A DNA stretch of 64,000 bases from Streptomyces tauricus (GTDB lineage Bacteria > Actinomycetota > Actinomycetes > Streptomycetales > Streptomycetaceae), in NCBI RefSeq assembly GCF_014650955.1, contig NZ_BMVY01000010.1, positions 186,001 to 250,000 of the forward strand, written 5' to 3'. Below the pieces are notes generated by a model, which did not search any database, was not told the origin of the DNA, and was given only the letters and a program-made list of their open reading frames with translations. Shown here piece by piece: positions 51,940-60,293 of this stretch (within the stretch, counting starts at the first letter, position 1; every line of letters starts with the position of its first letter). A program made the position numbers and the translations under genes.

Positions 51940-51966
51940 AACAGTGGTCCGCTGCGCAACATTCCC
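51940..51966 (-). promoter_or_regulatory. SigR-dependent promoter of sigR-rsrA
   Basis: On the minus strand GGGAAT (51966-51961) is followed, after exactly 18 nt, by GTT (51942-51940). This is the SigR consensus GGAAT-N18-GTT. It lies 62 bp before the ATG at 51878, so an induced transcript would include the extended SigR-prime start. Confidence 0.88.
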
Positions 51967-51970
51967 GGGG

Positions 51971-52711
51971 TCACGGGAGTGACGAAACCCACTTCAGGAC
52001 GCCGTCCGTGATGACCGTCAGGCTCTCGTCCTGGTCGACGGGCGCACGCTTCGGGACGGCGAACCCATGATCGCCGTACGGCACCTCGACCAGCTCGTAC
52101 GAACCCTGCGGGAACTCCTCGGGGCGTCCGAACGGGTCGTTGCCGCCCTGTACGACGAGCGTGGGCACCCCGGCTCCGAGCAGTTCGGCGGCGCGGGACT
52201 TCTCCGGCCTGCCGGGCGGGTGCAGGGGGAAGCTGAGGGCGAGTACGGCGTGGGCGCCCAGCTCGGTGGCCGTGCGGCAGGCGACGCGGGCTCCGGCGCT
52301 GCGGCCGCCCGCGACGACCGGGAGCCCCGGCCCGGTGAGCGCCGGCCACAGGCCCCGCCAGCCCACGTCCAGCGTCCTCGGCGCGGGCGCGAGCTTCTTG
52401 CCCGCCACCCGCCAGGGCTGTTCGACGAGGGCCACGGTCACGCCGTGCGCGGGCAGTACGGCGGCGAGCGCCTGGAGGTCGCGGGCCTCGATCCCGCCTC
52501 CGGCGCCATGGCTGACGGCCAGCACCAGCCGCGCCCCGCTCTCCGACTTCCCGGTCTTCTTCTTCGCCGGGTGCCAGGTGATCCGGGCCGTACCCGCGTC
52601 CGTCTCGACCGTCTCGACGGCCCCGGGTGTCTCGACGGTCCCGGGTGTCTCGGTGGTCCCGGGTGTCTCGGTGGTCCCGGCCGTCTCCATGCTCTTCGTC
52701 ACATGCGTCAC
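51971..52711 (-). CDS. Alpha/beta hydrolase (TEX30/KANL3-like)
   Basis: This 246-residue protein has a nucleophile elbow VVAGGRSAGARVACR, oxyanion region LAVSHGAGGGIEARDLQALA, acid GGNDPFGRP and catalytic His in YGDHGFAVP. It is a cytosolic hydrolase of unknown substrate. The N-terminal 30 residues are a Thr/Glu/Pro/Gly repeat encoded by an 18-bp tandem repeat. The start is uncertain (GTG 52711 or ATG 52690). It lies 1 nt after the SRAP gene stop, and its 3' end abuts the SigR promoter. Confidence 0.82.
   Translation of the reverse strand: MTHVTKSMETAGTTETPGTTETPGTVETPGAVETVETDAGTARITWHPAKKKTGKSESGARLVLAVSHGAGGGIEARDLQALAAVLPAHGVTVALVEQPWRVAGKKLAPAPRTLDVGWRGLWPALTGPGLPVVAGGRSAGARVACRTATELGAHAVLALSFPLHPPGRPEKSRAAELLGAGVPTLVVQGGNDPFGRPEEFPQGSYELVEVPYGDHGFAVPKRAPVDQDESLTVITDGVLKWVSSLP
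52611..52682 (-). repeat. 18-bp tandem repeat, four units
   Basis: Four units of GTCTCGGTGGTCCCGGGT (with a few base changes) occupy 52611-52682 in the 5' end of the hydrolase gene and encode a Thr-Glu-Thr-Pro-Gly-Thr-like repeat. Confidence 0.85.
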
Positions 52712-52712
52712 G

Positions 52713-53528
52713 TCAGAAGAGTGTGCCCTCCTCGGGCCCCTCCAGCTCCTTCAGCAGCTCCGGACCGTTGTTGCGGACGTTGCTCACCGCCGTGGAGACG
52801 GGATACGCCCGCATCAGCCCCTCGGGCGGCGGCGCGAGCAGGGAGCGCAGGTCCTCGACGTCCGTACGGGAGGGGTCGAGCCAGGCGTCCCAGCGGTCCG
52901 GGGTGAGCATGAGCGGCATCCGCGGGTGGATGTCGGCGAGGGAGCGCGGGCCCTCCTCGGGGCCGACCGCCAGCGGGGAGGTCTCGGCCTCCGTGGTGAT
53001 GACGGAGCACGTCGCCCACCAGGCGCGGGGGTGGTCGTCGGGCAGCGTCCGGTCCCGCCAGAACTCGTACAGCCCGGCCATCGCGAAGACGGAGCCGTCG
53101 GCGGGGAGCACGAAGTACGGCTGCTTGCGGGGCCGCTTCTTCTTGCCCTCCACCTCCAGGTCGCGCTCGCCGGTGCCGGTCACCCACTCGTAATACCCGT
53201 CGGCCGGTATGACACAGCGACGGGAGGTGAAGGCCTTCCGGAACGAGGGCTTCTCATGGACGGTCTCGGCGCGGGCGTTGATCATCCGGGCGCCGCCCTC
53301 GGGCGTCTTGGACCAGGAGGGGATCAGGCCCCACTTGAGGCGGCGCAGCTGGCGGACCGGCTCGGGGTCCTCGGTGCCCTTGAGGGGTCGGTCCAGGACC
53401 GCGTAGACCTCTTTGGTCGGAGCCACGTTGTAGTCGGGCTCCAGGGCGTCGTCCGGTTCCCACTTCTCGATCTCGAAGACCCCCGCGAGATCTTCGGGCC
53501 CACGACTGGCCGCATACCGTCCGCACAT
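52713..53528 (-). CDS. SRAP (HMCES/YedK) domain protein
   Basis: This 271-residue protein starts MCGRYAAS. The start must be ATG 53528 because Cys2, exposed after Met removal, forms the thiazolidine link to abasic DNA. Also seen are EPDYNVAPT, LIPSWSK, MINARAETV and CVIPADGYYEW, plus the active His in ADIHPRMPLML. It protects or processes abasic sites in single-stranded DNA. The ORF upstream of Cys2 would disable it. A 20-residue Lys/Arg-rich insertion (VEGKKKRPRKQ) is a common variant. Confidence 0.93.
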   Translation of the reverse strand: MCGRYAASRGPEDLAGVFEIEKWEPDDALEPDYNVAPTKEVYAVLDRPLKGTEDPEPVRQLRRLKWGLIPSWSKTPEGGARMINARAETVHEKPSFRKAFTSRRCVIPADGYYEWVTGTGERDLEVEGKKKRPRKQPYFVLPADGSVFAMAGLYEFWRDRTLPDDHPRAWWATCSVITTEAETSPLAVGPEEGPRSLADIHPRMPLMLTPDRWDAWLDPSRTDVEDLRSLLAPPPEGLMRAYPVSTAVSNVRNNGPELLKELEGPEEGTLF

Positions 53529-53832
53529 CTGGAACCACCCCTCCACCTGCGAAAACGCCAGATCGTGCCGCCTCAGTCAGCACCGGGCAATTATCCACGA
53601 CCAGGAGCGGGCCCGTTCCGGGAACGCCCATGTCCCCGGCCCGCCGCGCGACGGTGTGCTCTCCTCGGAGCGCGTGCGCCGGCAGGAACGATCGCCGTCG
53701 TTCCTGCGTCTCACCTACCGTTCGCCCATTCGTGTCAGACTGCCAGGCCACCCGTCGCCTGATCACCGCCACTCGACGACCGCGCCACGCGCGGCACCCG
53801 CCGACCGCGCCCCAAGGGAGCCCGAGCCGACC
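53529..53832. other. Gap between SRAP and M50-type genes
   Basis: This 304-bp divergent intergenic region is expected to hold both promoters. No gene, repeat or convincing operator is seen in it. Confidence 0.5.
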
Positions 53833-54564
53833 ATGGACAGCACCGCAGCCACCTCGCTGGCGACCGTCTGGGACGAGGTCTTCGGGAGCCAGCCCGACCC
53901 CGACACCTGGGTCGTCGTCACCACGATGGTGGCCGCGCTCGCCGTGATCGTGCCGCACCCGGTGTGGCGGCTCTCGCGCAACGCCATCACCATCGCCCAC
54001 GAGGGCGGCCACGGTCTGGTCGCGCTGCTCACCGGCCGCAGCCTCAGCGGTATCCGGCTGCACTCCGACACCAGCGGTCTCACCGTCAGCCGCGGCAAGC
54101 CGACCGGTCTCGGCATGATTCTCACGGCGGCCTCGGGCTACACGGCTCCCCCGCTGCTCGGCCTGGGCGGCGCCGCGCTGCTGGCGGCCGGTCACATCAC
54201 CGCCCTGCTCTGGCTGGCCACGCTGCTGCTCGTGGCCATGCTGGTGATGATCCGCAACGCGTACGGCGCCCTCACGGTCCTCGTCAGCGGCGGCACGTTC
54301 GTGGCGGTGTCCTGGCTGGCCGGTCCGCAGGTCCAGGCGGCGTTCGCGTACGCCGTCGTCTGGTTCCTGCTCCTGGGCGGCGTGCGCCCGGCCTTCGAAC
54401 TCCAGGCCAAGCGCATGCGCGGTGGAGCGGGCGACTCGGACGCGGACCAGCTCTCCCGCCTGACCCACGTACCGGCGGGCGTATGGCTGTTCCTCTTCCA
54501 CGCGGTGTCCCTGTGCTCCCTGATAGCGGGCGGCACATGGCTCCTGGACCTGCGAGGCGCGTGA
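53833..54564 (+). CDS. M50-family membrane metalloprotease-like protein
   Basis: This 243-residue membrane protein has the zinc motif HEGGH in a helix (NAITIAHEGGHGLVALLTGR) and about five further hydrophobic segments. It belongs to the M50B-like family (DUF/peptidase_M50B) common in actinobacteria, with no PDZ domain and no known substrate. Whether it cleaves proteins is unproven. The ATG at 53833 has AAGGGAG 12 nt upstream. Confidence 0.8.
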   Translation: MDSTAATSLATVWDEVFGSQPDPDTWVVVTTMVAALAVIVPHPVWRLSRNAITIAHEGGHGLVALLTGRSLSGIRLHSDTSGLTVSRGKPTGLGMILTAASGYTAPPLLGLGGAALLAAGHITALLWLATLLLVAMLVMIRNAYGALTVLVSGGTFVAVSWLAGPQVQAAFAYAVVWFLLLGGVRPAFELQAKRMRGGAGDSDADQLSRLTHVPAGVWLFLFHAVSLCSLIAGGTWLLDLRGA

Positions 54565-54596
54565 GTCACGGGACGGGGCGCGCCTGAGACGGGGCG

Positions 54597-54664
54597 CGGC
54601 CCCTTTCGGGGGCGCGGGGAACTGCGCGACCAACCACAGCGCACCCGCACCCGCACCCGCACCC
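54597..54664. repeat. Dispersed GC-rich repeat and CCCGCA microsatellite
   Basis: GGGGGCGCGGGGAACTGCGC (about 54609) is another copy of the window's dispersed element. It is followed by repeated CCCGCA hexamers (about 54645-54664). Confidence 0.7.
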
Positions 54665-54753
54665 GACGGCTGCCCCCACCGAGCCGGCGGCAGCCGAACC
54701 GCGGCCACTTCCCGGGCAAACCCAGCGGAGCGAACCCCCACTAAAGTGAGGGC

Positions 54754-56070
54754 ATGCCCGTTAACCCCGCACTCACCGCCCTCTGGCCCGCCCCGCACGC
54801 GAGCGGAGCCGTCGACGCGACGGTCCACGTGCCCGGGTCCAAGTCGGTCACCAACCGTGCGCTCGTCCTCGCGGCGCTCGCGGCAGAGCCCGGCTGGCTC
54901 CGCCGCCCGCTGCGTTCCCGCGACACTCTCCTGATGGCCGGTGCCCTGCGGGCGATGGGCGTCGGGATCGAGGAGGGCGTGGGCCCCGACGGTTCCGGCG
55001 AGGCATGGCGTGTGATCCCCTCGGGCCTGCAGGGCCCGACCACGGTCGACGTGGGCAACGCCGGCACGGTGATGCGCTTCCTGCCGCCGGTCGCCACGCT
55101 CGCCGACGGCCCCATCCGCTTCGACGGCGACCCCCGTTCGTACGAGCGGCCGCTGCACGGCGTGATCAACGGTCTGCGTGCCCTCGGGGCCCGGATCGAC
55201 GACGACAACCGGGGCGCGCTGCCGCTGACCGTGCAGGGTGGCGGGGCGCTGGAGGGCGGCCCGGTCGAGATCGACGCGTCCTCGTCCTCGCAGTTCGTGT
55301 CGGCGCTGCTGCTGTCAGGGCCGCGGTTCAACCAGGGCGTGGAGGTACGGCACACGGGCTCGACGCTGCCGTCCATGCCGCACATCCGGATGACCGTCGA
55401 CATGCTGCGCTCGATCGGCGCGCAGGTGGACACCCCGGAGTCGGGCGGCGAGCCGAACGTCTGGCGGGTCACGCCGGGCGCGCTGCTGGGCCGCGATCTG
55501 ACGGTCGAGCCTGACCTGTCGAACGCCCAGCCGTTCCTGGCGGCCGCGCTGGTCACCGGCGGCACGGTCGTCATCCCCGACTGGCCGGCCCGCACCACCC
55601 AGCCGGGCGACCGGCTGCGCGAGATCTTCACCGAGATGGGCGGTTCCTGCGAACTGACCGACCGGGGCCTTGAGTTCACCGGTTCCGGCTCGATCCACGG
55701 CCTCGACGTGGACCTGGGCGAGGTCGGCGAGCTGACCCCGGGCATCGCGGCGGTCGCGGCGCTGGCCGACTCCCCCTCGACCCTGCGCGGCGTGGCGCAC
55801 CTGCGGCTGCACGAGACGGACCGGCTGGCCGCGCTCACCAAGGAGATCAACGAACTCGGCGGTGACGTCACCGAGACCGCCGACGGTCTCCACATCCGCC
55901 CGCGCCCGCTGCACGGCGGCATCTTCCACACCTACGACGACCACCGCATGGCGACCGCGGGCGCGATCATCGGCCTCGCGGTGGAGGGCGTACAGATCGA
56001 GAACGTGGCGACGACGGCGAAGACCCTGCCGGACTTCCCCGATCTGTGGTCCGGAATGCTCGGGAACTGA
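54754..56070 (+). CDS. aroA: 3-phosphoshikimate 1-carboxyvinyltransferase (EPSP synthase)
   Basis: This 438-residue shikimate-pathway enzyme joins PEP to shikimate-3-phosphate. Visible are VPGSKSVTNRALVLAALA (S3P/PEP Lys-Ser), GNAGTVMRFLPPVA, RPLHGVINGLRALGA, SSSSQFVSALLLSGP, and the C-terminal LRLHETDRLAAL and TYDDHRMATAGAI. TAAAGT ends 6 nt before the ATG, so the message is probably leaderless. rsgA follows after 16 bp and is likely in the same operon. Confidence 0.95.
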   Translation: MPVNPALTALWPAPHASGAVDATVHVPGSKSVTNRALVLAALAAEPGWLRRPLRSRDTLLMAGALRAMGVGIEEGVGPDGSGEAWRVIPSGLQGPTTVDVGNAGTVMRFLPPVATLADGPIRFDGDPRSYERPLHGVINGLRALGARIDDDNRGALPLTVQGGGALEGGPVEIDASSSSQFVSALLLSGPRFNQGVEVRHTGSTLPSMPHIRMTVDMLRSIGAQVDTPESGGEPNVWRVTPGALLGRDLTVEPDLSNAQPFLAAALVTGGTVVIPDWPARTTQPGDRLREIFTEMGGSCELTDRGLEFTGSGSIHGLDVDLGEVGELTPGIAAVAALADSPSTLRGVAHLRLHETDRLAALTKEINELGGDVTETADGLHIRPRPLHGGIFHTYDDHRMATAGAIIGLAVEGVQIENVATTAKTLPDFPDLWSGMLGN

Positions 56071-56086
56071 CGGGCGGACCGGGATC

Positions 56087-57097
56087 ATGCGCCGTTACGG
56101 CAAGCACACCGACGAGGACGACATCCCCTCGCGCCCCAACCGCAAGGGCAACCGCCCCCGGACGAACATCCGGCCCAAGCACGAGGACGCGGCCGAGGGC
56201 ATGGTCATCACCGTCGACCGCGGCCGGCTGACCTGCCTCGTGGACGACCGCGTCGTCTTCGCCATGAAGGCGCGCGAGCTGGGCCGAAAGGCGGCGGTCG
56301 TCGGCGACCGGGTGGCCATCGTCGGCGATCTGACCGGCAAGAAGGACACCCTCGCCAGGATCGTCCGCATCGAGCCGCGGACCTCCGTCCTGCGCCGCAC
56401 GGCCGACGACGACGATCCGTACGAGCGGGTGGTCGTCGCCAACGCCGACCAGCTGGCCATCGTCACGGCCCTCGCCGACCCGGAGCCCCGCCCCCGCCTG
56501 ATCGACCGCTGCCTGGTCGCGGCGTACGCGGGCGGCCTCGACCCGCTCCTCGTCCTCACCAAGTCGGACCTGGCGTCCCCCGACGAACTCCTGGAGGCGT
56601 ACGGGGCGCTGGGCGTCCCGTACGTCGTGACGAGCCGGGAGGAGCTGGAGAGCGGCGAGGCCGTCGAGCGCGTACGCAAGCAGCTGGACGGCAAGATCAC
56701 GGCGTTCGTCGGGCACTCGGGCGTGGGCAAGACGACGCTGGTCAACGCGCTCGTGTCGACGGAGCGGCGGCGGTCCACGGGTGTCGTCAACGCGGTCACG
56801 GGACGCGGCAGACACACCACGACCTCGGCGCGCGCGGTTCCCCTGCCCGGCGACGAGGGCTGGCTCGTCGACACACCGGGCGTGCGGTCCTTCGGGCTGC
56901 ACCACGTGGACCCGTCGCAGGTCATCAAGGCGTTCCCCGACCTGGAGCCCGGCACGGAGGGCTGCCCGCGCGCGTGCAGCCACGACGAGCCGGACTGCGC
57001 GCTGGACGCGTGGGTCGCCGAGGGCCACGCGGACCCGGCCCGCCTGTACTCGCTGCGCCGGCTGCTCTCGACCAGGGAGCGGCGCGAGGGTGACTGA
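56087..57097 (+). CDS. rsgA: Ribosome small subunit GTPase RsgA
   Basis: This 336-residue circularly permuted GTPase assists 30S maturation. It has an OB-fold (about 38-105), then G4 LTKSDLASP before G1 GHSGVGKTTLVNAL and G3 DTPGVRSFGL, and a zinc-binding end CPRACSHDEPDCAL. The basic N-terminus (KHTDEDDIPSRPNRKGNRPR) is typical of actinobacterial forms. The gene is 16 bp after aroA, starts with ATG 56087, and has a 13-bp repeat beginning exactly at its stop codon. Confidence 0.94.
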   Translation: MRRYGKHTDEDDIPSRPNRKGNRPRTNIRPKHEDAAEGMVITVDRGRLTCLVDDRVVFAMKARELGRKAAVVGDRVAIVGDLTGKKDTLARIVRIEPRTSVLRRTADDDDPYERVVVANADQLAIVTALADPEPRPRLIDRCLVAAYAGGLDPLLVLTKSDLASPDELLEAYGALGVPYVVTSREELESGEAVERVRKQLDGKITAFVGHSGVGKTTLVNALVSTERRRSTGVVNAVTGRGRHTTTSARAVPLPGDEGWLVDTPGVRSFGLHHVDPSQVIKAFPDLEPGTEGCPRACSHDEPDCALDAWVAEGHADPARLYSLRRLLSTRERREGD

Positions 57098-57120
57098 TCC
57101 CCGCGGGTGATCCCCGCGGG
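57095..57120 (+). repeat. 13-bp tandem duplication starting at the rsgA stop codon
   Basis: TGATCCCCGCGGG occurs at 57095-57107 and 57108-57120, followed by further TGATCC pieces. The first TGA is the rsgA stop. Confidence 0.85.
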
Positions 57121-57265
57121 TGATCCGCACGTGCGATCCGCGCCCGTGATCCCTGTACGGGTGACCTCTGTGTTGTTTGCGTCCTCGGCGCGACGGTAAA
57201 GGCATAATCGCACCGAGTTGGGTCCAGGTGCGACGAAGCGGTCACGGAGCGTGGGAGGGCATCAC

Positions 57266-57589
57266 ATGGCGTGGCTGCTGGTCGTCGTGGCGGGGTTGCT
57301 GGAGACGGGTTTCGCCGTCTGCCTCAAGCTCTCCCACGGCTTCACGAGACTCTGGCCGACGATCGCCTTCTGCGTCTTCGCACTGGGCAGCTTCGGCCTG
57401 CTGACCCTGTCCCTGAAGAAGCTCGACGTGGGCCCCGCCTACGCGGTGTGGACGGGCATCGGCGCGGCCGGCACCGCCATCTACGGCATGATCTTCCTCG
57501 ACGACCTGGTGTCCACGTTGAAGATCGTCTCGATCTCGTTCGTGATCATAGGAGTCATCGGCCTGCAACTGTCGGGCTCGTCCCACTGA
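57266..57589 (+). CDS. Small multidrug resistance (SMR) family transporter
   Basis: This 107-residue protein has four transmembrane helices and the essential membrane Glu13 in LLVVVAGLLETGFAVCLKLS. It also has the conserved YAVWTGIGAAGTAIYGMIFL. SMR dimers exchange protons for cationic drugs or guanidinium; the Sugar/Gdx versus Emr subtype cannot be settled here. GGAGGG lies 6 nt before the ATG. It may be exported as one of a pair, but no second SMR gene is adjacent. Confidence 0.9.
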   Translation: MAWLLVVVAGLLETGFAVCLKLSHGFTRLWPTIAFCVFALGSFGLLTLSLKKLDVGPAYAVWTGIGAAGTAIYGMIFLDDLVSTLKIVSISFVIIGVIGLQLSGSSH

Positions 57590-57629
57590 GTCGGCCCCGC
57601 CGCTCCGTCTCTCCGTTCGCGCGGGCGCC

Positions 57630-58241
57630 TCAGACCACGGACCGCACGGTGGCGAGCGCGTTGCGGACCAGCCCCGCCGTGCCCCCCTCGCCCGCCGGGG
57701 CCAGCACGCACGACACCCCCAGCCGCACCGCGAGTTCACAGGCCCGGGCCAGCTCCGCCGCCTCCGTCTTCGACCCGCCGTGCGCGGCCAGCGAGGCGAC
57801 GGCCCGGTCCCGTACCAACGCCACGAAGTCACCGGGCGAGGGCAGCGGCCCGTCGGCCCGGCGCTGAGCCGGCACGGCGGAGGACGACGGCACGGCCGAC
57901 AGGGTCGGGGAGGGCAGCCGCTCGCCCCAGCACCCCGTGAGCATCGCGCGCACCAGCACGTTCCCGCGGGCCGCCGACGCCGTCCACTCCGCCGCCGCGG
58001 CCAGCCTCTCCCGGGGCTCCGGACGGCTCACGAGTGCGCGCTCCACGCCCGCGAGATACGCGTCGGCCTCCCGTCGTACGAGCGCGCGGGCGAGGCCTTC
58101 CTTGCTCCCGAACTCGTTGTAGAGGGTCTGCCGGGAGACTCCGGCGACGGCGGCGACGTCGACCATCCGCACAGCGGACCACGGACGGCGTCCGAGCGCC
58201 GTGTAGGCGGCGTCCAGTAGGGATTCCCGCGCTGCTGGCAT
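57630..58241 (-). CDS. TetR family regulator
   Basis: This 203-residue protein has an N-terminal HTH (about 4-48; ARESLLDAAYTALGRRPWSA, AAVAGVSRQTLYNEFGSKEG) and a C-terminal all-helical domain. ATG 58241 has GGGAGG 5 nt upstream; the ATG just before it is too close. It is convergent with the SMR gene, which is a plausible target but is not co-oriented. The ligand is unknown. Confidence 0.87.
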   Translation of the reverse strand: MPAARESLLDAAYTALGRRPWSAVRMVDVAAVAGVSRQTLYNEFGSKEGLARALVRREADAYLAGVERALVSRPEPRERLAAAAEWTASAARGNVLVRAMLTGCWGERLPSPTLSAVPSSSAVPAQRRADGPLPSPGDFVALVRDRAVASLAAHGGSKTEAAELARACELAVRLGVSCVLAPAGEGGTAGLVRNALATVRSVV

Positions 58242-58763
58242 CATCGCCTCCCTGGGGCGATCGGCTCTGCGCATCAGAGTTGACGCGCGCGGGGGCACTG
58301 TCAAGAGTTCGCACGGGGTAGGGGGCGTACGGCCTCCGCGGAAGCGGGGGTGTGCGCCCTTGGGCGCGTCTTGGGGTGCGGCTGGCCCCGCCGGGCCGGG
58401 ATGGTCCCGCCGGGCCGGGATGGTCCGGTCGGGCCGGGGGGTCCGGTCGGACGGTGAGGGTCGGGACGGGCCGTGGGGGCGGAACGGGCCGTGGGGGGCG
58501 GAACGGGCGGTGGGAAGGTGCGGCGGCGCTGTGGCTGGTCGCGCAGTCCCCGCGCCCCTCAGGGGCGAAAGACTGGGGCGCACCCCACGCTTTTAAGGGG
58601 CGCGGGGAACTGCGCGGCCAGCCCTCACTCACCCGCACCCCTCAACCACGCCGACCCCTCCTCCCCCAACCCCGCGGCCCAGCGGCCCCGCGGCCCCACG
58701 CTCCGTACCGTCTCCACAACCCCAGCCCTATAGCCGCACCCCACGGAGCGGTACCGTTCCCTC
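58242..58763. repeat. 522-bp repeat-rich intergenic region
   Basis: It contains imperfect 18-bp tandem units resembling CCGGGCCGGGATGGTCCC (about 58389-58450) and a run of CGGAACGGGCCGTGGGGG units (to about 58510). It also holds two dispersed elements in opposite orientation (about 58545-58565 and 58596-58620). No gene is convincing. TACCGT at 58752 is the probable -10 box of hisN. Confidence 0.6.
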
Positions 58764-59564
58764 ATGCCCGACTATCGCGATGACCTGCGCCTCGCCCATG
58801 TCCTGGCGGACGCCGCCGACGCCGCGACGATGGACCGGTTCAAGGCGCTCGACCTCAAGGTCGAGACCAAGCCGGACATGACCCCGGTGAGCGAGGCCGA
58901 CAAAGCCGCCGAGGAACTGATCCGCGGTCACCTCGGACGGGCACGGCCACGGGACGCGATCCTCGGCGAGGAGTACGGGGTGGAGGGCACGGGCCCCCGC
59001 CGCTGGGTGATCGACCCGATCGACGGCACCAAGAACTACGTACGCGGAGTGCCCGTCTGGGCCACGCTGATCGCGCTGATGGAGGCAGGAGAGGGCGGCT
59101 ACCAGCCGGTCGTCGGCGTGGTCTCCGCGCCCGCGCTCGCCCGCCGCTGGTGGGCCTCGAAGGGCCACGGCGCCTTCACCGGCCGCAGTCTGTCGTCCGC
59201 GTCCCGTCTGCGGGTCTCCCAGGTCTCGCGGATGAAGGACGCCTCGTTCGCGTACTCCTCGCTGAGCGGCTGGGAGGAGCGCAGTCTGCTGGACGGCTTC
59301 CTCGATCTGTCCCGCGAGGTGTGGCGCACGCGCGCGTACGGCGACTTCTGGCCGTACATGATGGTCGCCGAGGGCTCGGTCGACATCTGCGCGGAACCCG
59401 AACTCTCGCTCTGGGACATGGCCGCCACCGCGATCGTGGTGACCGAGGCGGGCGGCTCCTTCACCGGCCTCGACGGCCGTCCGGGCCCGCACAGCGGCAA
59501 CGCGGCGGCCTCGAACGGCATCCTCCACGACGAGCTGCTGGGGTACCTGAACCAGCGCTACTAG
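58764..59564 (+). CDS. hisN: Histidinol-phosphatase (inositol monophosphatase family)
   Basis: This 266-residue Mg-dependent phosphatase has metal-site motifs GEEYG, WVIDPIDGTKNYVRGVPVWA (DPIDGT) and ELSLWDMAATAIVV. In actinobacteria this branch supplies the histidinol-phosphate phosphatase step of histidine synthesis. An inositol or PAP phosphatase role cannot be excluded. TACCGT ends 6 nt before the ATG, so a leaderless transcript is likely. Confidence 0.87.
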   Translation: MPDYRDDLRLAHVLADAADAATMDRFKALDLKVETKPDMTPVSEADKAAEELIRGHLGRARPRDAILGEEYGVEGTGPRRWVIDPIDGTKNYVRGVPVWATLIALMEAGEGGYQPVVGVVSAPALARRWWASKGHGAFTGRSLSSASRLRVSQVSRMKDASFAYSSLSGWEERSLLDGFLDLSREVWRTRAYGDFWPYMMVAEGSVDICAEPELSLWDMAATAIVVTEAGGSFTGLDGRPGPHSGNAAASNGILHDELLGYLNQRY

Positions 59565-59776
59565 TCGCCACCGGTCGCCGTCACCGGCCGGCGCCACGGG
59601 ACCGGCGCGCGTGAGGCGCGTGGCATCGTCCGGGGCACGGGCGGGAGATCACGCGCCCCGAACCAGCCGCGTACGCCCTCTTGTTGACCCTCCCTTTAAC
59701 TGCGACTCTGAGAGTTCCCCCACTTGTGAACTTGTGAATTCGTTAACGAACGGATTCGTAGGAGGTGGCTCCGTCC

Positions 59777-60169
59777 ATGCTCGTCCGCGACGCCATGAGC
59801 ACGGTGGTCCTCACCATCGGCCCCGCCCACACTCTCCGGAAGGCATCCACCCTGATGGCCGCGCGCCGCGTCGGAGCGGCGGTGGTCCTCGATCCCGACG
59901 GCATGGGGATCGGCATCCTCACCGAGCGCGACATCCTCAACTCCGTCGGCCTGGGCCAGAACCCGGACACCGAGCGGGCACACGCGCACACGACCACCGA
60001 CGTGGTGTTCGCGGCCCCGACCTGGACGCTGGAGGAGGCCGCCCGGGCGATGGCGCACGGCGGTTTCCGCCATCTCATCGTGTGCGACCGGGGCGAGCCG
60101 GTCGGCATCGTCTCGGTCCGCGACATCATCCGCTGCTGGGCACCCCTCCGTCAGCCCACTCCCGCCTGA
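59777..60169 (+). CDS. CBS-domain pair protein
   Basis: This 130-residue protein consists of two CBS motifs (about 5-58 and 72-125; VRDAMSTVVLTIGPAHTLRK, GILTERDIL; then WTLEEAARAMAHGGFRHLIV, GIVSVRDIIRCW). Such pairs bind adenine nucleotides and sense energy state, or act with other proteins. GGAGGTGG lies upstream (the GTG at 59765 is inside it). Transcription is convergent with the catalase gene, with a terminator between. Confidence 0.88.
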   Translation: MLVRDAMSTVVLTIGPAHTLRKASTLMAARRVGAAVVLDPDGMGIGILTERDILNSVGLGQNPDTERAHAHTTTDVVFAAPTWTLEEAARAMAHGGFRHLIVCDRGEPVGIVSVRDIIRCWAPLRQPTPA

Positions 60170-60177
60170 CAAAAGGT

Positions 60178-60218
60178 GAGCGGGCCGGCTCCCCGGTACG
60201 AGGGAATCCGGCCCGCTC
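60178..60218. terminator. Bidirectional terminator between CBS and catalase genes
   Basis: GAGCGGGCCGG (60178-60188) pairs perfectly with CCGGCCCGCTC (60208-60218) across a 19-nt loop, between convergent genes. Confidence 0.65.
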
Positions 60219-60293
60219 TCTACGGCAAGCGATCCAGTGCTGGTGTCGGCAGCCGCCGACGCCGGCCGTTGCCGACGTCAGCCGCTGCCGGTG

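Noticed and set aside
57167..57265. Guanidine riboswitch before the SMR gene
   Set aside because: Words such as AGGTGCG and GGTCA recall the guanidine-III aptamer, but the pairing that closes it is not present and the ykkC core is absent. A covariance-model search would decide.
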